Origin: Paramarasmius palmivorus
Lineage: Eukaryota; Basidiomycota; Agaricomycetes; Agaricales; Marasmiaceae
NCBI GenBank assembly: GCA_037176845.1
Contig: JAYKXP010000274.1
Coordinates: forward strand, 1-39,796
DNA: 39,796 bases
Direction of reading: 5' to 3'
In this document: piece by piece, positions 29,828 to 39,796 of the stretch
Layout of the letters: each line of letters begins with the position of its first letter
How positions within the stretch are numbered: position 1 is the stretch's first letter
Program-made: the position numbers and the translations under genes
Notes under the pieces: model-generated
Told to the model about the DNA's origin: nothing
The model's database searches: none
The model's input: only the letters and a program-made list of their open reading frames with translations

Positions 29828-32800
29828 ATGTCTTCTGACGCATCATCCGCTTCTTCCATCAACCAGGTCCCTATTCTCGATGGGTCTAATTTCCGCCAGT
29901 GGGAGGACAAACTTGTCCCTTTCCTTAGATTCAAGGGACTTTACCAGGTGGTGAAAGGATTTAATGTTCGTCCTGCCAAAATAGAGTCTTCTGGAGAACG
30001 AGGTCCCACCGCTGAGCAGGTTGCTGCTCGCGACAGGGAGATTCTCGAATGGGACAACCTCGATGACCAGGCCTTGGGTGCTATTGAGCTCACCATCAAG
30101 CAGTTCCTTAAGCATCACCTCAAGGAGACTTCTAAACTCACCTTTGATGAGCTCAAGAAATCCTATAGTACACCTGGTCCTGCCATCATCTTTGCCGATT
30201 TCAAAAAGGCATTGATGTTCCAACTCTCTGGAACCAGTAATCCATTGCCAGAGATTAACGAGCTGCTCACCATTTTCGAGCGCTTGAAGCAGAACGGCAT
30301 GGATCTTACTGAGCTGCAACGTGCGCTCATTCTTCTTGCCGCTATCCCAGCAAGGTGGGACTCAGTCCCGGCTCTCTTCTTGCAAAAGAAGACAGATGAA
30401 CTCAAGTTCACTGAAATTCGCGACGCTATAGTTGCTGAATTTGAGTGCCGTGACGCGAACAACGCCTCTGCTATGCGCCTTTCGGCTGTCAGACGCAAGG
30501 GGCGTGACCCTAACTATAGGGAATCCCGCCAGGGTCAGAACCCCAAGCCTAACGGCAAGGGTAAACCCTTTAAGCGTGGATCGCGTGCTGGGAAACAGCA
30601 ACAGAAGAAGAAGCAGCAGCAGCAGCAGCCGTCCCATCATCATCACTCTCACATGGCTATTGCCTCCTTGGCATCTCAGATCGGACCTAGCACCTCTTCA
30701 GTCGCTTCCTTTAATCCGAATGGAGTTACCTCCAGGAGAGTTGAGATTAGATCTCTGCAGACCTATCAAGGTAGTGTACCTTCCGACTCTGTCTATAGTG
30801 ACGTTGCTTACGCTCGAGCACTCTGTGAGCATCTCGAAGCTCCCAGGTTCGCACACAATCTCGAAGCCCTCGAGAACGTCGTCGCGTCCAGTTCCAAGCG
30901 ACTCCTCGAAGATTTCCCCGCGCCAGCTCAGAAACGCGCTCGTTCAGAGGAAATTGAAAAGTTGGATTGGGGAACCGACGTGGAGGAGGTACCCCCTACC
31001 AATCTCAATGAGGACATGGGTCATACCGAGGAAGAGGTAGATGGGCTTGACCCACTTAGGCAAGTACCTCGCACTGCACATAATAATGCAAACTCTAATT
31101 GCGCTCATCTTACAGCCGCATTTAGTAGTATATCGACAAACGATTTGTATCAATTATTCAATAGAATAAACTCATTGTCTGATCATTATGCATTATGTGA
31201 TAAGTGTAAGGGAAAGAAACCAATGAATGATCTCATTCTTGCTGACTGGATCATGGATTCAGGTGCTTCTATGCACTTTACCGGCAATTTGGGTGATTTC
31301 GCCAATTATGAACCATTACGAAATGGTCCAATGATCAATACTGCATCTAAACAAACTGAGCTTAAGTGCGAAGGCAAAGGATCAGTATTTTTTGATCACA
31401 TCATTGAGACCAAAACTGGTTCATTTACAAGACGCACTACGCGCTTGTATCCAGTATATTATATCCCGAATTTATCTATTAGACTTTTGTCTATGGGAGA
31501 AATTTTACAAGATTCGGTTGTTATAGGCAGTCGCCGAAAACTCGAATTCTTGAATAGGAATGAGCAGCAGACTATGCTTTGCCATCCTCATTCTATTGGT
31601 GACCCAATTTATTGGTTACAAACTTGCATTTCACCTGCTGAGGAATTAATTGCCAGTTCGCTTGTTTCATCATCGAACTTCGAACTATGGCATAAACGCT
31701 TCGGACATCTGTCTAAGCGAGTGCTTGATAAAGCAAAGGAGAACACCATTAAGTTCCCACAGAATCTTTCGATTCCCACTGAGCATATTTGCTCTGGATG
31801 CGCTGAAGGAAAAATGAAATCAAAGTCGTTTCCTCCTTCTGGCTCTTGAGCTTCAAGAGCCTTTGAGCGAATCCATTCAGATCTGAAGTCCTTTCCGGTT
31901 GAATCTTATCACCGCTTTAAGTACTTCATGACATTTTTCGATGATCATTCTTCCCATGGCTGGTTAATCTTACTCCGTGCCAAAAGCGATGCTATCAAGG
32001 CTTTGCGGAACTTTATCGCCATGGTTAAAACCCAACACAACACCGTCATCAAAGAATGGATGTCGGATGAAGGGGGAGAATTTAAATCGAAGGAATTCAA
32101 TCAGGTCTTATTAGACCAGGGAATTAAAATTCTGCAAAGCGTACCGCATACACCACAGCAAAATGGTCGTGCCGAACGTTTTAATGAGACTGTTATGGAG
32201 AAAGCGCAGGCTGTACGCTTCGACGCATGTTTACCACAGTCTTGGTGGGAATTTTGTGTGTTGCATGCCTTGCATGTCTACAACCGTACATCGATCATTG
32301 GACGTCTCCAAGGAAAGACTCCTTTTGAACGGTTGTATGGAAAAGCTCCTGATGTCTCGCATTTCCGAGTATTAGGTTGCGGCGGATATGTTTATGTTCC
32401 CAAGGACAAGAGAGTCAATAAACTCTCTCCTAGAGCCGAACTAATGACGTTCATTGGCTATCAAGAGGGAATGAAGGGTTTTCTTTTCATGGATTCCCGA
32501 AACTATATCGTAAAAGCCGCTACTGCTCTTTTCGACGTGGACCTGTTTCCGAAGTGCCCGGAGTCTAAACCGAAAGGTGTAACTCCAGTAGCCTCTAAAC
32601 CAGGTCCATCATTTATTCCTTTATCTTTGGACGAAGACGACGAACCTTCACATTGTCCTTCACCTCCTAGACCTACAAAGGACACTGTACCTGATCACAA
32701 CGGTGATCAGAGTCCATGGCAATCATCGCCAAGGCAGAGTCCGCCGCCGTCATCACCGAGCAGAAGCAGATCAGCTTCTGAAGGAGATAGATCACCTCCG

Positions 32801-34840
32801 GGTGAAATTGGATCAACAGATGGCGATCAACAATTAGGTGCGGATCACGGAGTGATTCATCCTCTGGTATCACCGCCTGTTGAGCCAACATCTGGTCCAT
32901 CACAGAGCGATTCTCAGCCAAGACGCTCTGCTAGACAGCAGACAGGAGTTCAGCGCCCAGGCAACATATTTGGTGAACAAGCTGATCCAAATAATCCTGC
33001 ACAAGTACAGCGGGACGTAGACCATCAGTCAGTTTGGAGAAATGCAACGGGTGATGTAGAGCCTGGTCGCTCCAGCTCTATACCCAGGCCTAGAGGTCGC
33101 AAGGCTAGACCTCGTGGATCAGGCGCTTCACGCGTTCCTGGCCCTGGTTCCACATCATCTCCACCTGACCGCGACACGACTGGTCACGCTACAGCTGAAT
33201 CCCTGATGCATAAACTATCCCAGGAAGGGGGAGTAGGGTTAGCGAATTTGCTCATTAATAAAGCAATTCCTAATCAAGACCTACCAAGTCCTTCTAATGT
33301 TTGAGAATGGACTTTCCAAGATATTGCGTGAATGCCTGAATTGCAGCAAAAGGAATGGAAGACTGCTTGCCGTGAAGAACTTGAAGCACTTCGCAAGTGC
33401 AAAGTCTTCAAACTTGTAGATCTTCCATCGGATCGCAAGACTGTCAAGAACAGATGGGTATTCGACATCAAATCTGATGGTCGAAAGAAAGCTCAACTTG
33501 TAGCTAAAGGTTTTTCTCAAGTCGAAGGTGTAGATTTTGATGAAATCTTCTCACCAGTTGTTTGTTATGAGTCTGTTCGCATGCTATTAGCGCTAGCAGC
33601 ACTTGAGAACTGGCATGTGTCTGCACTGGACGTCAAGAGCGCTTTCTTATATGGCGAACTTGAAGAAGAAATCTACATGGAGCAACCTGAAGGCTGTAAA
33701 GTCAAAGGCCAAGAACGTAAAGTTCTACGCTTGCGCCGAGCTATCTATGGATTGAAACAAGCTGCACTTGTATGGTGGAGAGCGCTAACTAAATCCATGA
33801 AGAAATTAGGCTTTAAACGTTTAGTTTCTGATGCAGGCATATTCATCCATCGTGATGATCAAGGACGTCTCGTAATTGCTATTATATACGTTGACGATGC
33901 CTTATTTATCAGACCTGATCCGAAATACGTTGCCCAGAAGAAAGCCGAATTCATGAAGAAATGGGAATGTCGTGATCTTGGAGAAGCAAACGAATTCCTA
34001 CGTATGCGCATTCGTCGAAATGGTGATAGAGTCTTAATTGACCAAATCCCATATCTCAAGAAAGTGCTGCAACGTTTTGGAATGGAAAATGCTAAGGTAG
34101 CAAAGACACCTCTTCCTGCAGGCTATAAGCCAGTAGAGAACAAAGAATCTGTCGACCCTGCTATTCGCTCCAGATTTCAGTCAGTCATCAGGTCCCTGCT
34201 ATACATTATGTTGGGCACACGACCTGATATCGCCTATGCCGTTACCAAGCTATCGCAATTCTCTGCAAATCCTTCAAAAGATCATCTTAGCAAAGCGCTA
34301 TATATTTGCCACTATCTTGCTGGAACGTCAAACTATGCTTTAGTATATGACGGAAGATCAAATAAAGGATTGTTAGCGTACACAGACTCAGACTGGGCTG
34401 CTGATCCCATCAAGCGCCGTTCTGTGACTGGATACTTTTATAAGTTGGCAAATGGCATATTCTGTTGGCAATCTCGTGCACAGAAGACTGTTGCTCTTTC
34501 TTCAACCGAAGCCGAATATATGGCTCTTTCGGACTGTAGCCGTCAGGCTGCATGGATCAAATCTCTTCTCACAGAGCTTGGACTTCCAAATCCAGCTATA
34601 CCAATCTGTGGAGACAACCAAGGCTCGATATTCATGGCCTCCAACCCTGTACAAGAACGCCGAACTAAGCATATTGATATACGTTATCATTACGTTCGCG
34701 AATCTGTTGAGGATGGAAAGGTTGATCTGTTTTTCATAAACGGAGATTATAATCCCGCTGATATGTTCACTAAGAATCTTGGCCATGTCAAGTTCTTGGA
34801 GTTCAGAAAGCATCTTGGGCTTGAGTTTTATACTCAATAA
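29828..34840 (+). CDS. Copia Gag-Pol polyprotein with three in-frame TGA codons
   Basis: ATG at 29828 gives 1,670 codons in one frame. Gag (residues 1 to about 230) begins with LDGSNFRQWEDKL, the UBN2-type core. No CCHC zinc knuckle follows; instead a Lys/Gln/His-rich stretch lies near residues 235-275. The protease motif DSGAS is at 477-481. The pre-integrase zinc site (His-x-x-x-x-x-His then CSGC) is near 620-660. The integrase triad is Asp685, Asp747 and Glu783. The reverse transcriptase YVDD is at 1354-1357, and RNase H has YTDSDWA, STEAEYMA and DNQGS. TGA occurs at 31847, 33302 and 33329; each would be Arg (CGA) by one C-to-T change. Otherwise the frame has no indels. The copy is young but not autonomous unless stops are read through. 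Confidence 0.93.
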
Positions 34841-34989
34841 GCTCGCTCAACGCAGCAAAGAACAAAACGACTCACAATGAAGAGCAAGAAGTACATCTAG
34901 ATTCATAACGCAGACCTAGCGATAATAGATGATGCCTTCACTTCCTTGTCCTCATATTCAGAGTCCTTCTACAATCCTAGCTGCACTTA

Positions 34990-35000
34990 GCGAGGGGGAG
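34990..35000 (+). other. Polypurine tract of the copia element
   Basis: GCGAGGGGGAG directly precedes the 3' LTR, the standard position for plus-strand priming. Confidence 0.8.
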
Positions 35001-35265
35001 TGTTGAAACTATCTTTAGATTAGATTATATCCACTCTATCTCTGAGCACCACTCGGAATTCCTTTGTCTTACTGTATGTACCACTTGGACTCCTATGCGG
35101 GTTACTTCTGTACTTTAGTATATAAGCTAGTTGGTATCTACTGGAATAGACAGTGCTTTACACACTACCAAGTCGCATACACTTCTATCTCTCATCAGAT
35201 ATATTCATCAGGTAAGCCTCAGTCAATCCACTGCCACTGCGGTAGGCTAGGCATATGCTTCGACA
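35001..35265 (+). repeat. 3' LTR of the copia element
   Basis: 265 bp, starting TGTTGAAAC and ending CGACA. About 97 percent identical to 29384-29648. Confidence 0.92.
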
Positions 35266-35451
35266 CATCGAGGAAGCTGCTGCTAGGCAAAGCGTGTAAT
35301 TGAGCCTCAGAAACACGCAGCAGTGAAAATTTCCTTACCGGCATCCGCGTCATGTTGGTGGTCAACTAGTACATATCTCCACGTGGATTTTCTTTGCCTG
35401 ATTCCGTCCAAATTCCGCGCAGAAGCGTAGTTAGTGTGTCGACCAAAAACA

Positions 35452-35714
35452 TGGAAAGTCCGACTACACAGAGGTTAGTAAACATACTAGCATATACAAG
35501 AAGAGGTACATTATCTCAGGAGGAAGCCCAACAAAGAAACCAGCCTATGGTGCTTTCTTTCCGAATGATAGGTGGTGGCCTAACCAGTAATACCGGAGAT
35601 CGATCAATCTGTACTGACCGCATGCCTTCACCCTCCAGGGTCGGGGTTTCCGGGCATGGCAGGGCAGAGGAGCATTGGGAGATATTGCTGGATTTGCTGC
35701 ATGAGGGCAACTAA
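35452..35714 (+). CDS. Possible short ORF, doubtful
   Basis: An open frame of about 87 codons from ATG 35452 (MESPTTQR) to TAA at 35712-35714. It has a Gln/Glu-rich patch and ends in a helix (EEHWEILLDLLHEG). A donor-like GTTAGT and an acceptor-like CTCAG lie inside it, so the true structure may be spliced. No family is recognised. The rest of 35266-36067 shows no convincing gene; the minus-strand frame at 35775-36050 has no ATG start and looks random. Confidence 0.25.
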
Positions 35715-36067
35715 TACCAGAATAGTCGGATGAACACTTACCTTAGGCAGTCCCGCTGCGTATGTTGTCAGCTCTCACATGCTTCTCTCCCGTTCCATTT
35801 CTAGGTCTAGGTGCAGCTGCTTTAGTCCTGCGATGTATAGCACTCCAAAGTATACCAGTGTCGAAGGTATCTTCTCGAGCTTGATGGCTTTGCTGCGTTG
35901 ATGCCTAAGTGAACCGGTCATTGAACGGGAGATGAGGATGCGGTGAAATCTTACTACAATGCGGCGAGTTATCCAGTTGGAAAGAAAGAGGATCCAGGAA
36001 CTGTGCTCCGGCGATGAAGAGAGAAAATGAAGAACACGAGGTGGACCCAAGTGCTGGGTTGCTGGGT

Positions 36068-36075
36068 TATATAAA
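36068..36075 (+). promoter_or_regulatory. TATA-box-like element upstream of the RING gene
   Basis: TATATAAA lies about 160 bp before the RING gene start at 36233. It is followed by a short tandem repeat at 36115-36156. The position is reasonable for a core promoter, but no start site can be seen. Confidence 0.35.
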
Positions 36076-36114
36076 GCCCTGGGTTAAGGGTTATTTGGGC
36101 TATCAACCGCCCGT

Positions 36115-36156
36115 TATCAAACGCTCACTATCAAACGCTCACGATCAAACGCCCAG
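36115..36156. repeat. 14-bp tandem repeat, three copies
   Basis: TATCAAACGCTCAC occurs twice exactly, then once as GATCAAACGCCCAG. It sits between the TATA-like site and the RING gene start. Confidence 0.8.
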
Positions 36157-36232
36157 CGCTCAGTGCTCAGCAGAGGTAGGAAGCAATTTTTTGACAGTGA
36201 TAATTCATTGAGGATTGATTTATGTGTTCTAG

Positions 36233-36885
36233 ATGTCAGAATCGGGTCCCCAAAGAGGGTTCCTGGAGATGATCGATGCCATGAAGGCTGACATTGAGAG
36301 GCTGAAGTGACAAATTGAGGCTCGGAACATTGTCACAGATGCGACGGTTTGTCCCAGTCAATCTGCACCTCTTGACCTGAACTCTTGATCAGCGCGATAG
36401 ATCACGAAACTCCAGCAGAGTCTCCAGCGTTCCGAGGAGAAGCAGAAGACCGCAACAGAGCAAATTGCTACTTGTATGACAGAGAACGGTGCTCTGAAGG
36501 CTGAAATGGTTCGAATGGTGGGTGAGCTTCCGATATAGCTCGGCGATAGCTCGGTTACTAACATTTGACGTGTTTACTATAGGTTTCACTGGAACTCGTG
36601 AAACAGGCAGTTATGTGCAAAATCTGCTTCGAAGTTATGGTCGACGTGGTGCTGTATGTTTATTCGTTTCCTCTTTGATGGAACATGTTTCTGACCATAG
36701 TCGATTCCAGAGTCGAAGGCTGTGGCCATTCATTTTGTGCATCTTGTATTGATTCATGGGCCGATAACAGTATCAGAGAGGATTGTCCCATCTGCCGCGA
36801 AGAAATCGATAGGCTCCCTATTCCCAATTACGCCGTTCGTGATGTCGCAGAACTCGTGGTTCGATTAGAAGGATTATCCGTGTAG
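36233..36885 (+). CDS. RING-finger protein with coiled coil, one in-frame TGA
   Basis: ATG at 36233 (MSESGPQRGFLEM) opens a helical, coiled-coil-like N-terminus. Introns lie near 36352-36397, 36512-36581 and 36653-36710. The second coding block (ITKLQQSLQRSEEKQKTATE) is also coiled-coil-like. The C-terminus is a C3HC4 RING: CKIC, then C, GH, C, C (GCGHSFCASC), and CPIC near 36787. The frame ends at TAG 36883-36885. RING proteins of this form are usually ubiquitin E3 ligases; the coiled coil may dimerise them. TGA at 36308-36310 interrupts codon 26 within the coiled coil, where CGA would give Arg. So this copy is either a pseudogene, starts downstream, or carries a recent nonsense change. No transposon motif is in the gene itself. 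Confidence 0.65.
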
Positions 36886-37261
36886 CTTTTGCAATGGAAT
36901 AAGTCGACATTTACCGCTGCCTCTCTGCAGTATTCTGTATTCTAGTAGTATAGACTCAGAGTATTTGTATTGTAGCAATTAGACGTCAAGTATACCTATA
37001 TCGACCATTTCTGCCTCTTTTCTTCCCGCTGTGTGATGTGACTGAAATGTGACTGTTACCAAGTTATCTGCACACAGCCAACACACGTCTTGACATGCAC
37101 AACCCAGTCGTTCGAGAGGTAAGTATTCCAACTAACATGCCGGATCTATGGATTTATGAATGTTCACAGAAATTGACAAGGTCTATGGGGGTCGAACGGT
37201 GGAGCTAGCGAATCTAGGATTTATGGACAAAAAATTTGCAATTTCGTCAAGGACCTGACCG

Positions 37262-38166
37262 TTGCGCCAAGGAACCACACAACACGACGTCTCTCAGATC
37301 TCCCTCAGCCTGCATCCCATTCTCTTTCCTGATCAATGTCACATTACGGGTGGCGAGATTTTTTTTTTGGTATACACCATCATCAATATCTCTGGAGAGA
37401 TGTATCAGCGCAAACGAATGAAGCAACTCACTGGGATGACGCACCAATGTGTGTCCTTTGGGGTTCAGGACGATTTCAACGTGGTTAAGTCACGGGAAAT
37501 GGATATCAACACGCATGGCAATACGCGAGTCATTCACCGCTCTCCAGGGAAACGGAACGCAGTGTGGATAAAAGGCATGGAATGGGAGGTCAAGGATAGA
37601 GTGGATTATGCCCTAGATCCCGGCTCAGAATGGTACGATATTGCTGTTCATGGAGACGTTTTCGGCGGGGAAGAGGAATCCAAATTGGGCAAGTGGAAGA
37701 GGGCCCCCAAAACCCAGTGCTCGGTGAGTCTGACTCCCTATTGGACATATTGGAATATGAGCTAATTCCCCATGATTCATCTTCAGCGTAGGCCGAATAT
37801 ATACTGGAAAGAGAACTACCGTCATCTTTTCTTATCAGAACTATTGAGAGGAGCGGGTAGAGGTGATGCAAGAGGGCAAGAGACCTGCTCTGTTTGCCAT
37901 GGGCCTCCTCTGGAGACTGTTATGGAGGATGATGAGTTGGGAACCAGGTTGTATCGCTGCAGGGACTGTGTTCTGGGTGACCTGGTATGTAGGGGGTGCT
38001 GCGTACAGCACCACGAGTGCTTACCATTGCATTCAATTGAGGTGCGTATTTAACTTATTATTGGTCAACGTTTCGTTCATTTCGAGTATAGCGATGGAAC
38101 GGCGACTATTTCGAGCGCGCTACTCTCAAGGAACTCGGACTCACCTACCAGCTCAACCACGACTAA
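37262..38166 (+). CDS. N-terminal part of a KDZ transposase-type protein (CxC2 cluster only)
   Basis: A likely ATG lies at 37400 (MYQRKRMKQLTG), although the frame is open from 37262. A possible extra 5' exon begins at 37095. Exons end at 37723 and resume at 37787 (RRPNIYWKENYRHLFLSELL), then end at 38041 and resume at 38092 (RWNGDYFERATLKELGL). Between these lie CSVC and YRCRDCVLGDLVCRGCC. This order (RRP-x-x-W near the start, CxxC, the CxC2 core, then WNG-x-Y/F-F-E and LKELGL) is the KDZ-associated CxC2 cluster. TAA at 38164-38166 stops the frame just where the last Cys of the cluster should follow. The KDZ catalytic core is absent, and the next feature is a KDZ C-terminus on the other strand. 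So this is a broken copy, not an independent gene. Confidence 0.6.
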
Positions 38167-38414
38167 GGCTCAGGTCAATCAATGTGCAGCACTTTGCAAA
38201 GTCAAGTGTTCATCAAAGCCCCTTATATTCTATCCATTTAGGCTCACCAGCGGTCTGTACACACGGCAAGCATAGTTTAATGTCTTTCCATATATAGTAA
38301 TCAAAGAATTATATCTACAGGAAACCACAGACTGTGACAGCAAAAAAGAAAGGCGTGACTGATAGATAACACCAATGTGACGGGCGGGAGCACTTGGCTA
38401 AACGCCGCATTGAG

Positions 38415-39515
38415 TTACTCGCTGTCTAATCCCTCGTCCTCGTCGTCCTCGTCCTCGGTGCCGCTACTCATTTCGTCGCCACTATTGTCCCCTTCAATAT
38501 CCTCCAACACCTCTTTAGCCTTCCGCCGCTTTCTTACAGGATCCGGTAGTCACCAAAGGGCTTCGAAACGTTGAGCCAATCGATCACGGATATCGGCCTG
38601 ACGGTAGGCATAAGCATTCCTGCCCTCAGCACTTGTATCGACCCTCTCCATATCAACGCGCGAGCGCCATACCGACGCATCATGTCGAAGGGCAACTACC
38701 GACCTACGCATTTCTTCCTCCACCAATAGCAGCTCCTCATCCCAGCGCCGTTTCCTAGCATACGTCTTTGACCATTCGACACGCGTGGCCTCTACGATCT
38801 GATTGTTCAGATCAGAATTTCCGACATCTCGCCATATCCACGAATTAGTCCGCCTTGACTCCCCTTGGACTATTGTTGGCGGATCCATGTCAACTGTGCT
38901 AACAGCACCATCCCGATTCCTTTTACCCAAAACCCTGGAACGCCGGAGATTTCAAACAGTTGTGGTGTCGATGTCCTCCAGGCCACGAACGTCCTCATCA
39001 CGTAGTTCTGGCCAGGTAATGACTGTGTCGCCGCGATCGAGGGAAACTAGCGCCGACCAGGCGCTTCGATATTTGTGCTTGTAACCAACGATCTTGCGAT
39101 CATTCCGAGCCAGGGTGTTGCGTGCCTGGGTGGAACTCTTCTGATGACGGATGTGTTGGGAGCGCTGCACGGTGAGGCGAGAGCGGACAAATAGATGTGT
39201 GCGTATACCATCAAGGGAACTTTGTAGTTGTGCCTCGCGAAAATCCTTCTCCATAGTAACCCAGCTTTGCATCAATGGGTGGCTCTGGATACTCCGTGGG
39301 AGAGACGACGGAAGGAAAAGACGCGTCTTCTCCACGCCAGCTGGCTGAGAAGTGTCGGAGGGTGACTGGGTAAGAGCCAGCGGTGTGTATACCTGCTGTA
39401 GCCCTCTGAATCGAGCTATTGCTCGGCCGATCTTGGCCTTACGATCTAGTAGGTCGGACTTTTGCACGGAAGTAACATATTCATTTCTATCAAGGTCGTA
39501 TCAGGCTTGATCGTT
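38415..39515 (-). pseudogene. C-terminal part of a KDZ transposase, three in-frame TGA codons
   Basis: On the minus strand one frame runs from about 39515 to TAA at 38415-38417. It reads KIGRAIARFRGLQQVYTP, a Pro/Ser linker, MEKDFREAQLQSSLDGIR, QHIRHQKSSTQARNTLARND and then KYRSAWSALVSLDRG. This is the helical C-terminal region of KDZ transposases, which precedes an acidic tail (here Glu/Asp-rich near 38430-38470). TGA codons at 39501-39503, 38952-38954 and 38550-38552 break it, and the frame itself is kept throughout, with no indels. Each TGA could be CGA. The catalytic core would lie further right, towards or past the window end. The copy is dead. Confidence 0.65.
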
Positions 39516-39713
39516 CTTTGAATATCACAGGATGACAGCATACGGAGTGTTATGATCCAAACTTATCTGTTTGTTCCTCTTATCTCCAATCCTCTTCAAT
39601 CATGTACGCGCTCTTGTCAACGTCTGAGAGGTGGTACCCCCGCGGTCATGTCGTCCGCTTCGGCTCGTGCATACTTCAGACGGACGTCATATTCCGCCAC
39701 CAGATGCAGCCAT

Positions 39714-39790
39714 ACTTTTACAAAAGTGACTGACAGTTATCACAACGGGATTTGCAAAAGTACGGGATAACTCCTTTTGCAAAAGTAGGG
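39714..39790. repeat. Short spaced repeats of ACTTTTGCAAAAGT type
   Basis: ACTTTTACAAAAGT (39714-39727), TTTGCAAAAGTA (39750-39761) and CTTTTGCAAAAGT (39774-39786) are near-palindromes spaced 24-36 bp apart at the window edge. They look like subterminal or inverted-repeat motifs of a DNA element that continues beyond the window. Confidence 0.5.
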
Positions 39791-39796
39791 GACAAG

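Larger units (their letters stand above)
29384..35265 (+). mobile_element. Ty1/copia retrotransposon, complete structure, three in-frame stops
   Basis: Two 265-bp LTRs (29384-29648, 35001-35265) differ at seven positions. The primer-binding site follows the first and a purine tract precedes the second. One frame (29828-34840) encodes Gag, protease, integrase, reverse transcriptase and RNase H in copia order, broken by three TGA codons. The first LTR starts TATTG where the other starts TGTTG. The bases flanking the two ends (AAAAG and CATCG) do not match, so no target-site duplication is visible. Confidence 0.92.

Noticed and set aside
31847..33331. TGA as a sense codon or programmed readthrough in the copia Gag-Pol
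   Set aside because: The three TGAs do not sit at a gag-pol boundary, and other genes in the window end with ordinary TGA, TAA and TAG. CpG mutation is simpler.

Overview
The window looks like repeat-rich accessory DNA of a filamentous basidiomycete, most likely an agaricomycete (inference). The evidence is many short introns of about 45-65 bp with GTRNGT donors, KDZ-type transposases with the cysteine cluster that precedes them in mushroom genomes, Ty1/copia retrotransposons, and fast-evolving hypothetical gene families. I see no bacterial-style operons, rRNA or CRISPR.

Positions 1-12.9 kb are one nested insertion. A copia-type LTR element on the minus strand runs from 197 to 12882, with LTRs at both ends and the same 5-bp flank (CTTAT) on each side. 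It codes only for a decayed Gag. Inside its gag lies a second element of about 9.3 kb (1138-10484) with imperfect terminal inverted repeats, arrays of the palindrome GGATTAATCC near both ends, a nine-exon KDZ transposase (6102-9846) and cargo-like genes, including one ending in a Cys6 zinc-cluster motif (1862-4198). The outer LTR element landed about 35 bp upstream of a small host gene (12918-13759).

Positions 14.4-20.4 kb and 27.0-29.4 kb hold two copies of a head-to-head gene pair. In each, a minus-strand protein with a viroplasmin/RNase H1 N-terminal-like fold (15994-16866; 27053-28087) faces a plus-strand protein with a shared N-terminal domain and an HMG-like segment (17471-20351; 28507-29285). 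A third viroplasmin-like gene stands alone at 14452-15318, next to a solo LTR (15399-15778). This repeated divergent pair is my best candidate for an undescribed system. Its function is unknown.

Positions 20.4-27 kb hold hypothetical genes, a long gene-poor stretch, a Gly/Arg-rich protein, a tRNA-like sequence and a protein with repeated basic segments. At 29384-35265 a nearly complete copia element has cut off the 3' side of the second module. From 36.2 kb to the end there is a RING-finger gene and two convergent KDZ fragments.

A theme across the window is damage by in-frame TGA codons, eight in four genes. Each can come from CGA by one C-to-T change at a CpG, which suggests cytosine methylation and deamination of repeats. 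Exon boundaries were read by eye and are approximate. Family assignments come from motif recognition, not searches.
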